Positions 1 through 6,045 of a DNA stretch of 7,839 nt are shown here, in pieces (position 1 is the stretch's first letter; each line of letters starts with the position of its first letter). The notes under the pieces were generated by a model that made no database searches, was not told the origin of the DNA, and worked only from the letters and a program-made list of their open reading frames with translations. The DNA is from a bacterium. GTDB lineage: Bacteria; Chloroflexota; Dormibacteria; Aeolococcales; Bog-877. A program made the position numbers and the translations under genes. The stretch spans positions 1 to 7,839 of the forward strand of contig JAJZGN010000092.1 of the NCBI GenBank assembly GCA_021798435.1, written 5' to 3'.

Positions 1-10
1 GATCTCACAA

Positions 11-100
11 TGGCGGAGGGAGAGGGATTCGAACCCCCGGAAGCGTTGCCGCCTCAGCGGTTTTCAAGACCGCCGCAATCGACCACTCTGCCATCCCTCC
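11..100 (-). tRNA. tRNA-Ser (anticodon UGA), with encoded CCA
   Basis: Read on the minus strand this folds as a 90-nt class II tRNA. The acceptor arms GGAGGGA and TCCCTCC pair perfectly, followed by discriminator G and a genome-encoded CCA (11-13). The anticodon stem GCGGT/ACCGC closes a seven-base loop CTTGAAA, giving anticodon TGA (plus-strand 64-66), which reads UCA and other UCN serine codons. A long variable arm and a T-arm with GGTTCGAATCC are present, both expected for serine tRNA. It lies 55 bp downstream of the MFS gene on the same strand, two genes after serS. A weak promoter may precede it (minus strand TTGCGT at 143-148, 19-bp spacer, GATCAT at 118-123), which would leave a leader of about 10 nt. 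Cotranscription with the transporter is equally possible. Confidence 0.97.
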
Positions 101-155
101 GGGCGGCGCCCACCCTCATGATCTCACTGGGCGGTGCTGGCCACGCAACGTTGGC

Positions 156-1397
156 TCAGGCGGGGGAGGGCTCGGCCACTCCGAACTCGCGCACCGCCCG
201 GGCTCGGAAGCCGGCCCCGGCGGTGACCACCACCAACACCCCACCCGCGGTAAAGAGGCCGGGCACTCCGATTCCCCGTGCCACGCCCCCAGAGACGGCG
301 TAAGAGATGGGGGTCAGGCTCATGCTGGAGAACATCAGGACGCTCATCACCCGCCCCAGAACGTCGGCGGGGGTCTTCTGCTGCACCAGGGACACGACCG
401 CCACGTTGGTCGCGCTGATGAGGGCTCCCATCACCAGAGTCAGGACCATCGCCAAGAGGAGCGCCGGCACCGCCCCCAGGAGTACGGTCAGCACCCCGAG
501 CGCCGCGGCCATGCCGAGCACGCTGAGCCCCGGCCTCGGCAAGCGGAGCCCGGCTCCCATCGCCGCTCCTCCGACCAGTATCCCCGCCCCCAAGCCCCCC
601 TCGATTAGACCGTAGCCGGCGGGTCCCCAATGGTGGGCGCGCGCCAGCAGCGGGATCCCCACGTTGAGCGGGCCACCCGCCGCCAGGTTGAGGACCGCCG
701 TGAGCGGCATGAGTGCCCGCAGGAGGGGGTTGGCCAGGCTGGTGCGCACCCCTGCCGTCAGGGAGGCCCACCCGCTCCCTGTCGGTGCGGATGAGGAGCG
801 GGGGACCGTCGTGACCCGCACCACCAACAGCGCGACGAAGGCCACCAGGAAGCTGGCGCCGTCGACCAGGAAGGCCGGCCCCGGCCCCGCCAGGCCGACC
901 ACCAGTCCACCCAGCGGCGGGCCGATGATCATGGTCCCCTCCACCGCCAGCTGCCACACGCCGTTGGCGGCGGACAGCCGCTCCGGGCTGACCAGGGCCG
1001 GCACCAGGGTCATGGTCGCGGGGTAGAAGAGGGCGTCGAAGACGCCGAAGATCGCGGCGATCAGGAAGAGCAACAGGATGGACAGGTGGCCCAGGAGGAC
1101 CACCACCGCGACCCCGCCGATGAGCCAGGCTCGGCTCAGGTCGCTTCCGAGGATCACCCGGTGAGGGCCGAGCCGATCGACCACGACCCCGCCGGCGAGC
1201 ATCAGGATCGCCCGTGGCAGCGCCGTGGTCGTCAGCAGCAGCCCGAGGTATACCGCGGAGTGGGTGAGCTGCAGGGAGGTCCAGGCCAGGGCCACGAGGT
1301 AGACCCCGTCCCCGATGGCCGACACCCCCTGGCCGCCGGCGAAGATCAGAAACCGTCGTTCTCTGAGGATTTCCGGCAGGCGGTGTGAGGCGGGCAA
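156..1397 (-). CDS. MFS transporter, probable drug or metabolite efflux
   Basis: This encodes a 413-residue integral membrane protein, probably a proton-driven exporter. Most of the chain is hydrophobic, consistent with 10-12 membrane helices starting near residue 16 (FLIFAGGQG). The MFS loop 2-3 signature is clear at about residues 69-85: GGVVVDRLGPHR followed by VILGSD. Overall it resembles the enterobactin/macrolide-exporter branch (EntS/MefA-like, MFS_3), but the substrate cannot be read from sequence. I chose the TTG start at 1397 because GGAG (minus strand, 1406-1409) lies eight bases upstream and the protein then begins just before helix 1. The frame stays open to 1670, but that extension overlaps the serS 3' end and has no MFS character. 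A promoter candidate sits at 1431-1459. The stop is TGA at 156-158, followed by tRNA-Ser. Confidence 0.85.
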   Translation of the reverse strand: MPASHRLPEILRERRFLIFAGGQGVSAIGDGVYLVALAWTSLQLTHSAVYLGLLLTTTALPRAILMLAGGVVVDRLGPHRVILGSDLSRAWLIGGVAVVVLLGHLSILLLFLIAAIFGVFDALFYPATMTLVPALVSPERLSAANGVWQLAVEGTMIIGPPLGGLVVGLAGPGPAFLVDGASFLVAFVALLVVRVTTVPRSSSAPTGSGWASLTAGVRTSLANPLLRALMPLTAVLNLAAGGPLNVGIPLLARAHHWGPAGYGLIEGGLGAGILVGGAAMGAGLRLPRPGLSVLGMAAALGVLTVLLGAVPALLLAMVLTLVMGALISATNVAVVSLVQQKTPADVLGRVMSVLMFSSMSLTPISYAVSGGVARGIGVPGLFTAGGVLVVVTAGAGFRARAVREFGVAEPSPA

Positions 1398-1427
1398 CTC
1401 GGCGGCTCCGAAAGGGGGGCTGGAGTG

Positions 1428-1448
1428 TCGAGAGTAATACTTCGAGAG
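1428..1448. repeat. Short direct repeat and palindrome in the MFS promoter
   Basis: TCGAGAG occurs twice on the plus strand, at 1428-1434 and 1442-1448, 14 bp apart. Between and overlapping the copies is the palindrome AGTAATACT (1433-1441). AATACT recurs at 1458-1463, 22 bp from the first copy. The cluster lies over the proposed -10 box and spacer of the transporter promoter, where a repressor would bind. No regulator gene is in the window, so an operator role is inference only. Confidence 0.35.
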
Positions 1449-1459
1449 ACTGTTGTCAA
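1431..1459 (-). promoter_or_regulatory. Candidate promoter of the MFS gene, overlapping the serS stop
   Basis: On the minus strand a perfect -35 box TTGACA (1454-1459) is followed after 17 bp by TACTCT (1431-1436), a weak match to TATAAT. An alternative -10, TATTAC, lies closer (1434-1439). The predicted start near 1424 would leave a leader of about 27 nt containing the GGAG ribosome site at 1406-1409. The serS stop codon TGA (1456-1458) lies inside the -35 hexamer, so the transporter can be transcribed apart from the synthetase operon. Confidence 0.42.
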
Positions 1460-2739
1460 TACTCCGGAGGGCCGATCTCCTCGAGATCACCGAGGTAGCC
1501 CCGGAGCGCCTCGGGCACCCGGATCCCGCCCTCCTTCGTCTGGTAGGTCTCCACCAGGCAGTCGAAGGTGCGAGGCAGGGCGAGGGCGCTCCCGTTGAGG
1601 GTGTGCACGAACTCGGGCTTGCCTCCGGGGGACTTGAAGCGAATGTTGGCGCGGCGGGCCTGGAAGTCACCGAAGGCGGAGCACGACGAGACCTCGAGAT
1701 AGCGGCCCAGCCCGGGAGCGAAGGCGTCGATGTCGTATTTCTTCCACTGGGCGAAGCCCATGTCCCCAGAGCACATCAGCCGCACCCGGTAATGGATGCC
1801 CAGCGCTTGGAGAACCGATTCCGCGTCGCGAACCAGGGACTCGAGCTCCTCCAGGGAGTCCTCGGGCCGCACGAACTTGACCAGCTCCACCTTGCTGAAC
1901 TGGTGCAGCCGGATGTAGCCTCGAGTGTCCTTCCCCGGAGCACCGGCCTCACTCCGCCAGCAGGGCGTCCAGGCCACGTGCCGGATGGGAAGTCGGTCGG
2001 CATCCAACACCTCCTCCCGGTAGAGATTGGTCACCGGCACCTCGGCGGTGGGGATCAGGAACCGGTCGCCCTCCGCCACGTGGAACGCCTCCTCTTCGAA
2101 CTTGGGCAGGTTGGCGGTGCCGACCATGCAGTCCCGGCTCACCATGTAAGGGGGCGAGACCTCCTCGTAGTCGTGATCTCCAGTCGCCAGATCGAGCATC
2201 AGCCAGGTGAGGGCTCGCTCCAGCTTGGCCCCCGGCCCCTTGAGCAGGGCAAACCGGCTGCCCGCCACCTTCACGGCTCGTTCAAAGTCGAAGATCCCCA
2301 GCCGCTCCCCGAGGTCGTAGTGGGTCAGTGGCTCGAAGTCGAACTCGGGCGGCTCGCCCCAGGTGCGGACCACCTGGTTGTCCTCATCCCCGACCCCGAA
2401 AGGGACCGAGGGGTGGGGCAGGTTGGGGATCACCAGGAGAAGCCGCTGCAGCTCCTCCCAGACCTGCCGGCGCTGCGCGTCCAGCTCTCCTATGCGGCGC
2501 TTCAGCTCGGCCAGCTCAGAGCGCTCCTCACTGGCGGCCGAGTGGCTCTCCCGGGCTCGCCGACCCAGCTCGGCGGACCGCTGGCCGAGCTCGGCCCGCA
2601 GCGTCTCCACCTGGGAGAGGGCCGATCGATGGGCACGATCAAGCCGCAGAACCTCGTCCACTGGGGCCCCCTCGCCCTTGAGGCGGGCGCCCTCCCGGAC
2701 CAGGTCAGGATTGTCGCGGATGTAGGTGAGGGCCAACAT
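1456..2739 (-). CDS. serS: Seryl-tRNA synthetase (SerRS)
   Basis: This cytoplasmic enzyme charges tRNA-Ser with serine using ATP, and also makes Ser-tRNA-Sec where that exists. The product is 427 residues, close to E. coli SerRS (430). The N-terminal tRNA-binding domain has a charged antiparallel coiled coil at about residues 28-105, which grips the long variable arm of tRNA-Ser. The class II catalytic core follows: TAEVP at 231-235, motif 2 with RSEAG at 262-266 and DTRG at 271-274, and motif 3 NGSALALPRT at 382-391. I chose the ATG at 2739 because MLALTYIRDNPDLV aligns with the normal SerRS N-terminus. An in-frame TTG at 2757 would add six residues. Neither start has a convincing Shine-Dalgarno sequence. 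The gene lies 41 bp after lysS and is probably cotranscribed with greA and lysS. A serine tRNA lies two genes downstream. Confidence 0.97.
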   Translation of the reverse strand: MLALTYIRDNPDLVREGARLKGEGAPVDEVLRLDRAHRSALSQVETLRAELGQRSAELGRRARESHSAASEERSELAELKRRIGELDAQRRQVWEELQRLLLVIPNLPHPSVPFGVGDEDNQVVRTWGEPPEFDFEPLTHYDLGERLGIFDFERAVKVAGSRFALLKGPGAKLERALTWLMLDLATGDHDYEEVSPPYMVSRDCMVGTANLPKFEEEAFHVAEGDRFLIPTAEVPVTNLYREEVLDADRLPIRHVAWTPCWRSEAGAPGKDTRGYIRLHQFSKVELVKFVRPEDSLEELESLVRDAESVLQALGIHYRVRLMCSGDMGFAQWKKYDIDAFAPGLGRYLEVSSCSAFGDFQARRANIRFKSPGGKPEFVHTLNGSALALPRTFDCLVETYQTKEGGIRVPEALRGYLGDLEEIGPPEY

Positions 2740-2757
2740 TGGTTCTAGGTTACGCAA

Positions 2758-2780
2758 CCGAGGGGGCTCTTCCCCCGCGG
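2758..2780 (-). other. GC-rich hairpin between lysS and serS
   Basis: The inverted repeat GGGGG (2762-2766) and CCCCC (2772-2776) encloses a five-base loop. Three more pairs extend it outside one mismatch (2758-2760 with 2778-2780). It starts directly after the lysS stop and ends at the possible TTG start of serS, 18 nt before the preferred ATG. No T-run follows on the minus strand, so it is not a normal intrinsic terminator. It may mark mRNA processing, stabilise the upstream message or lower serS translation. Confidence 0.35.
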
Positions 2781-4265
2781 CTACTCCGGCCGCAGGGTGG
2801 GGAAGAGAACCGCGTCTCGGATGCTCGGCGCTCCCACCAGGAGCATCACCAGCCGGTCCACCCCGAGCCCGATCCCCCCGGCTGGAGGCATGCCATGCTC
2901 CAGCGCCGCCACGAAGTCCTCGTCGAACGGCGGGACCTCCGGATTGCCCAGCTCTCGGCGCCGGGCCTGGTCCTCCAGCCGGCGCCTCTGCTCCACAGGG
3001 TCGTTGAGCTCGGAGAAGGCGTTGGCCAGCTCGCGTCCCTGCGCCACCAGCTCGAACCGCTCGCAGAAGCGCGGATCGAGGGAGCGGCGCGCCAGCGGAG
3101 ACACCTCCACCGGGTAGTCGGTGACGAAGGTCGGGGCCCAGATGGTGGGTTCCACCAACTCCTCGTAGATCGCGAAGAGCAGCTCCCCAGGGGTGTCGGG
3201 AAGGGACCCGGTGGCGCCGGCCTCCCGGGCGCTTGCGGCCAGCTCCCCCGGCCGGGCCCAGAGCGAGAGCGGATCCACACCCAGCCGGGCGCCGACCAGT
3301 TCGGTCATTGACTGCCGGGGGAAGGGAGGGGCGAGGTCCCGGACGGAGTCCGCGACGGGGCCGGCCTCCGCGGCAGCGGCGGCCGCCCCTGCCACCATAG
3401 CCTCGCAGAGGTCCATCATCGAGGCCAGGTTCCCGTAGGCCTGATAGGCCTCGAGGAGGGTGAACTCGGGATTGTGTCGCGGCGAGAGACCCTCGTTCCG
3501 GAAGACCCGCCCCACCTCGTACACCCGCTCGAAGCCCGCGACCAGAAGCCGCTTCAGGTACAGCTCCAGGGCTATGCGCAGGTAGAGGTCGGTCCCGAGG
3601 GAGTTGTGGTGGGTTTTGAACGGGCGAGCCTCGCCCCCTCCGGGGATGGGTTGGAGGATCGGGGTCTCGACTTCCAGAAACCCCCTCCCGTCGAGGGTCC
3701 GGCGCAGGGAACTGACCACCGCCGATCGCTGGCGGAACACCACCTGGTGCTCCGGGGTGGTGAGGAGGTCCAGATAGCGGCGGCGGTAGCGAAGCTCTGT
3801 GTCCACCACCCCGGTGTGCTTGCCCGCCGGGGGCCGGAGGGCCTTGGCCAGCAGCGACAGCTCCGACAGCTCCAAGGAAGGCTCACCTCGCCTGGTCCTG
3901 GTGAGGACGCCGCGGGCGCCGACGATGTCGCCGAGGTCCATCTCCCCCAGCCGCTGCACCAGCGCCGGGTTGGGCCCATCGGCAGAGGCCAGCAGCTGCA
4001 GACGCCCGGTGGCGTCGAAGATATCGGCGAAGGTGATCCCGCCGCTCGGCCGGAGCCCGAGGATCCGGCCCGCCACGGCGACCTCTGCCCCTTTCGCTCC
4101 GACGTCGGGCGGCGCCAGCCCCGCCGCCTCCCGGCAGCTGTGGTCCGGGGTGAAGTCGACGCCCCAGGGCCGTACTCCGGATGCACTCAGGAGAACGGCC
4201 TTGCGCCTCCGCTCCTCCAGGATCTGGGCCAGGGAGCCACCCGCGGCCGGGGGCTCCCCGGTCAC
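2781..4265 (-). CDS. lysS: Lysyl-tRNA synthetase, class II
   Basis: This cytoplasmic enzyme attaches lysine to tRNA-Lys with ATP. The 494-residue product is near the usual bacterial class II length (E. coli about 505). An OB-fold anticodon-binding domain spans about residues 62-145 and is followed by the catalytic core. Class II motif 2 is seen as FERVYEVGRVFRNEG (245-259), then HNPEFTLLEAYQAY (264-277). Motif 3 is near the C-terminus: GIGLGVDRLVML, then SIRDAVLFPTLRP. All expected signatures are present, so it should be active. It starts with GTG at 4265, overlapping the greA stop (GTGA). Only a weak purine-rich stretch precedes it, so translation is probably coupled to greA. The first 25 or so residues are variable, so a slightly later start cannot be excluded. 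serS follows 41 bp downstream. Confidence 0.97.
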   Translation of the reverse strand: MTGEPPAAGGSLAQILEERRRKAVLLSASGVRPWGVDFTPDHSCREAAGLAPPDVGAKGAEVAVAGRILGLRPSGGITFADIFDATGRLQLLASADGPNPALVQRLGEMDLGDIVGARGVLTRTRRGEPSLELSELSLLAKALRPPAGKHTGVVDTELRYRRRYLDLLTTPEHQVVFRQRSAVVSSLRRTLDGRGFLEVETPILQPIPGGGEARPFKTHHNSLGTDLYLRIALELYLKRLLVAGFERVYEVGRVFRNEGLSPRHNPEFTLLEAYQAYGNLASMMDLCEAMVAGAAAAAAEAGPVADSVRDLAPPFPRQSMTELVGARLGVDPLSLWARPGELAASAREAGATGSLPDTPGELLFAIYEELVEPTIWAPTFVTDYPVEVSPLARRSLDPRFCERFELVAQGRELANAFSELNDPVEQRRRLEDQARRRELGNPEVPPFDEDFVAALEHGMPPAGGIGLGVDRLVMLLVGAPSIRDAVLFPTLRPE

Positions 4266-4726
4266 GCCAGCTCTAGGATCCGCACCCGCCGGGCGCCGCC
4301 AGGAGTCTCCACCTCCACCTCCTCGCCCGGCTCCCGGCCGATGAGGGCCTTGCCCACCGGTGACTCCAGGGAGATCCTGCCAGAGGCCGCGTCGACCTCC
4401 GCGGGCCCGACGATCGTGTAGCTGCTGGTGCCGAACTCATCCTGGACGGTCACTGTGGAACCCAGTCGAACCGAACCGTCCGCCGCCGCCTCAGCGATAA
4501 GGCTGGCGTTACGGATCATCTGCTCCAGGGTCAGGATCCGGCCCTCCACGAAGCCCTGCTCGTTCTTGGCATCCTCGTATTCGGCGTTCTCACTCAGGTC
4601 GCCGAACTCCTTGGCGTGCTTGATCCGCTGGGCGATCTCAGGGCGGCGCTGGCTGACCAGGTGCTCGAGCTCCTCCTGCAGGCGGCGCAGGCCGTCCGGA
4701 GTTAGGGGAACTGGCTTGTCCTGCAT
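4262..4726 (-). CDS. greA: Transcription elongation factor GreA
   Basis: GreA enters the secondary channel of RNA polymerase and stimulates cleavage of the backtracked transcript, rescuing stalled complexes. The 154-residue product has the two usual parts. The N-terminal coiled coil (about 1-77) carries the acidic tip GDLSENAEYEDAKNEQ (42-57); D43 and E46 match the catalytic pair D41/E44 of E. coli GreA. The C-terminal FKBP-like domain (about 80-154) includes VRLGSTVTV, SPVGKALIG and the GEEVEVETPGG segment. The start is ATG at 4726; AGGGAG (minus strand, 4738-4743) lies 11 nt upstream, a rather long spacing. It is the first gene of the apparent greA-lysS-serS operon and is transcribed from the promoter at 4810-4838. 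Similar greA-lysS pairing occurs in many Gram-positive bacteria. Confidence 0.97.
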   Translation of the reverse strand: MQDKPVPLTPDGLRRLQEELEHLVSQRRPEIAQRIKHAKEFGDLSENAEYEDAKNEQGFVEGRILTLEQMIRNASLIAEAAADGSVRLGSTVTVQDEFGTSSYTIVGPAEVDAASGRISLESPVGKALIGREPGEEVEVETPGGARRVRILELA

Positions 4727-4743
4727 CTTTGTACTGGCTCCCT

Positions 4744-4759
4744 GCCGGCCGCAGCCGGC
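4744..4759 (-). other. Perfect hairpin in the greA 5' untranslated region
   Basis: GCCGGC (4744-4749) and GCCGGC (4754-4759) form a six-pair perfect stem with a four-base loop, TGCG on the minus strand. It lies within the predicted leader of about 77 nt, directly upstream of and touching the AGGGAG ribosome site (4738-4743). It could modulate ribosome access or mRNA stability. There is no T-run, so it is not an intrinsic terminator. Confidence 0.35.
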
Positions 4760-4809
4760 GTCTGTGGCCCGCCTTTCAGGTCTCGATGAGGCGTGGGGCC
4801 GGGATGGGA

Positions 4810-4838
4810 AGTCTACCGGACCTGTGCCCTAGTGACAA
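4810..4838 (-). promoter_or_regulatory. Promoter of the greA-lysS-serS operon
   Basis: On the minus strand the -35 box TTGTCA (4833-4838, five of six consensus bases) and -10 box TAGACT (4810-4815, four of six) are separated by the ideal 17 bp. Transcription should begin near 4803, giving a greA leader of about 77 nt that contains the 4744-4759 hairpin. This is the best sigma70-like promoter in the window. Confidence 0.6.
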
Positions 4839-4981
4839 GTCGGGCCTCGCCTCGGGGGTGCGCAAGCAAACAGGGCCGATGGTCGAGACGTTGGGTCGCG
4901 CGGCCCAGGCCGAGCCCCGCCCTCGGCTCGGACCGGAGACCCACCGACCGCGGTGCCGTGAGGGCGCGCCCACATCTCCCG

Positions 4982-4987
4982 TAGCAT
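4982..4987 (+). promoter_or_regulatory. Candidate -10 box for a leaderless methyltransferase mRNA
   Basis: TAGCAT fits the TANNNT -10 pattern common in high-GC Gram-positive bacteria and ends eight bases before the ATG at 4996. Transcription would therefore start at or next to the start codon. There is no good -35 box at 17-18 bp. The same stretch also carries GGAGG (4989-4993), which is only two bases from the ATG and so too close for a normal Shine-Dalgarno site. Confidence 0.35.
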
Positions 4988-4995
4988 CGGAGGTC

Positions 4996-5793
4996 ATGGC
5001 CGACGACAGCTGGGACCGAGACAACCTTGCCTGGTGGGAGGAACGCGTCGAGCTGCATCTTGGCTCCGATCTGTATGGCCTGCCCTCGTTCCGGGCCGGG
5101 CGCAGCTCGCTCTTCCCGTACGAGCTGGAGGAGCTCGGAGATGTGCAGGGCAAGGACCTCCTCCACCTGCAGTGCCATGTCGGGCTGGACACCATCTCCT
5201 GGGCACGCCTCGGTGCCCGGGTCACGGGACTCGACTACTCGGGGGGGGCAGTTGCCGCCGCCCGCCGGCTGGCGGAGGAGGACGGCATCTCGGCGCAGTT
5301 CATCGTGGCCACCGTCGCCGAGGCTCCCGCCGTGCTGGGAAGGCAGTTCGACATCGTGTACACGGGGAAGGGGGCCCTCAACTGGCTTCCCGATCTGCGC
5401 CCGTGGGCCGAGGCCGTGAGCCGCCTCCTCCGACCCGGCGGCCTCCTCTACCTGGTCGAATCCCACCCCTTGGTCGACTGCATGGGGGCAACTCCGGACT
5501 TCGAACTGGACTACGTGGACCCTGGCGAGACGTTCTGGGATGAACCGGGGGACTACGCGGTCCCGGACGCCGCGACCAAGAGCAACCGGACCCATGAGAA
5601 GGTCCATCCTCTCGGAGAGGTGGTCACCTGCCTGGCAGCGGCGGGCATAGGCGTTCGCCTGCTCCACGAGCGCAGCGAGATCTTCTTCGCCCGCTTCTCG
5701 CAGCTGGTCGCCGCTGAGCCAGGCGTCTGGCGGCTCCCCTCCGGACGGCCCCGGCTACCCCTCAGCTACTCGCTGCTCGCCGAGAGGAGATAG
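4996..5793 (+). CDS. Class I SAM-dependent methyltransferase, substrate unknown
   Basis: The 265-residue product has the Rossmann-type methyltransferase fold. The SAM-binding motif I is LLHLQCHVGLDT (55-66), a variant in which the usual LDxGCGxG reads LQCHxG. The acidic residue binding the SAM ribose is in VTGLDYS (76-82). Motif II is FDIVYTGKGALNWL (118-131), followed by LLRPGGLLYLVE (144-155). This LQCHxGLDT form is typical of a widespread, poorly characterised family of small-molecule methyltransferase-like proteins in actinobacteria and relatives. The C-terminal third (from about 160) is probably the substrate lid. The ATG at 4996 gives the natural N-terminus MADDSWDRDNLAWW. The frame is open back to 4729, but that extension is low-complexity and crosses the greA promoter. 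It is divergent from greA and has no operon partner, so context does not suggest a substrate. Confidence 0.87.
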   Translation: MADDSWDRDNLAWWEERVELHLGSDLYGLPSFRAGRSSLFPYELEELGDVQGKDLLHLQCHVGLDTISWARLGARVTGLDYSGGAVAAARRLAEEDGISAQFIVATVAEAPAVLGRQFDIVYTGKGALNWLPDLRPWAEAVSRLLRPGGLLYLVESHPLVDCMGATPDFELDYVDPGETFWDEPGDYAVPDAATKSNRTHEKVHPLGEVVTCLAAAGIGVRLLHERSEIFFARFSQLVAAEPGVWRLPSGRPRLPLSYSLLAERR

Positions 5794-5795
5794 CG

Positions 5796-5810
5796 CGCGC
5801 CGCCGGCGCG
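5796..5810 (+). other. Inverted repeat just after the methyltransferase stop
   Basis: CGCGCC (5796-5801) and GGCGCG (5805-5810) form a six-pair stem with a three-base loop, beginning three bases after the stop codon TAG. No T-run follows directly. It may protect the mRNA 3' end or act as a weak terminator. Confidence 0.3.
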
Positions 5811-5849
5811 GGCAGCGGGTCCTCTTTGGCCTCCCCCGATCTCCTTGGT

Positions 5850-5873
5850 GCGGGCTCGGGAACCCGGTCCCGC
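5850..5873. other. GC-rich hairpin in the convergent intergenic region
   Basis: GCGGG (5850-5854) pairs with CCCGC (5869-5873). After one mismatch, TCGG (5856-5859) pairs with CCGG (5864-5867), including a T-G wobble, around a GAAC loop. There is no T-run on either side. It could help end or stabilise the methyltransferase transcript. Confidence 0.3.
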
Positions 5874-5930
5874 CGTCTCGAGTGACGCTGATCGCACGAG
5901 TCTGTAGCGAGACCTTCACCAGTTCGCAAT

Positions 5931-5959
5931 TTGCCCCCGGAGGTGGGTGGTGGTAGGCT
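5931..5959 (+). promoter_or_regulatory. Candidate promoter of an intergenic small RNA
   Basis: TTGCCC (5931-5936) and TAGGCT (5954-5959) are separated by exactly 17 bp. The -35 matches consensus at four of six positions, and the -10 fits the TANNNT form used by high-GC bacteria. Transcription would start near 5966. It lies well after the methyltransferase stop and points at the terminator at 6011-6042, with no plus-strand protein gene between. Confidence 0.45.
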
Positions 5960-5965
5960 AGCCGC

Positions 5966-6042
5966 GTGCTCCGGGGCAAGTCCCCGGATTTACATCGCCC
6001 CCCCCTCTCGGGGCGTCCCTTTCGGGGGGCGCCCTTTTTTTT
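5966..6042 (+). ncRNA. Candidate small RNA between convergent genes
   Basis: A promoter-like sequence at 5931-5959 and an intrinsic terminator at 6011-6042 bound a predicted transcript of about 77 nt. It has a seven-pair hairpin (5970-5976 with 5982-5988, loop CAAGT). Next is a run of eight C's (5998-6005) whose flank can pair as CGCCCC (5996-6001) with GGGGCG (6010-6015). The terminator stem follows. The second hairpin and the terminator share 6011-6015, so they exclude each other. Size, a C-run in a hairpin loop and the downstream terminator recall the actinobacterial 6C RNA class, but only one clear C-rich loop is visible and I cannot confirm membership. It could also be just a terminator region for the methyltransferase gene. 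Confidence 0.35.
6011..6042 (+). terminator. Strong intrinsic terminator, plus strand
   Basis: GGGCGTCCC (6011-6019) pairs with GGGCGCCC plus one wobble G (6026-6034) in a nine-pair stem with a six-base loop, TTTCGG. Eight T's (6035-6042) follow directly. It ends three bases before the coaX stop on the other strand. It would terminate the methyltransferase message or the proposed small RNA. Read on the minus strand the stem has no T-run after it, so it is mainly one-directional. Confidence 0.8.
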
Positions 6043-6045
6043 GCC

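Noticed and set aside
10..303. Plus-strand frame of 97 codons across the tRNA and the MFS 3' end
   Set aside because: It overlaps the complement of a tRNA gene and the MFS coding strand, and has no plausible protein features.
1398..1670. N-terminal extension of the MFS frame to an upstream start
   Set aside because: It lies inside serS in another frame, has no membrane or MFS character, and a ribosome site supports the TTG at 1397.
1453..2748. Long open frame on the plus strand opposite serS (431 codons)
   Set aside because: It is fully antisense to an unmistakable serS, and its His/Leu/Gly/Pro-rich product has no recognisable domain. It is a by-product of high GC.
3474..4421. Long plus-strand open frame opposite lysS and greA
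   Set aside because: It is antisense to two well-supported genes, with a low-complexity Arg/Pro/Gly-rich product and no ribosome site.
4729..4995. Upstream extension of the methyltransferase frame
   Set aside because: It crosses the greA promoter, has no family similarity, and the family N-terminus fits the ATG at 4996.
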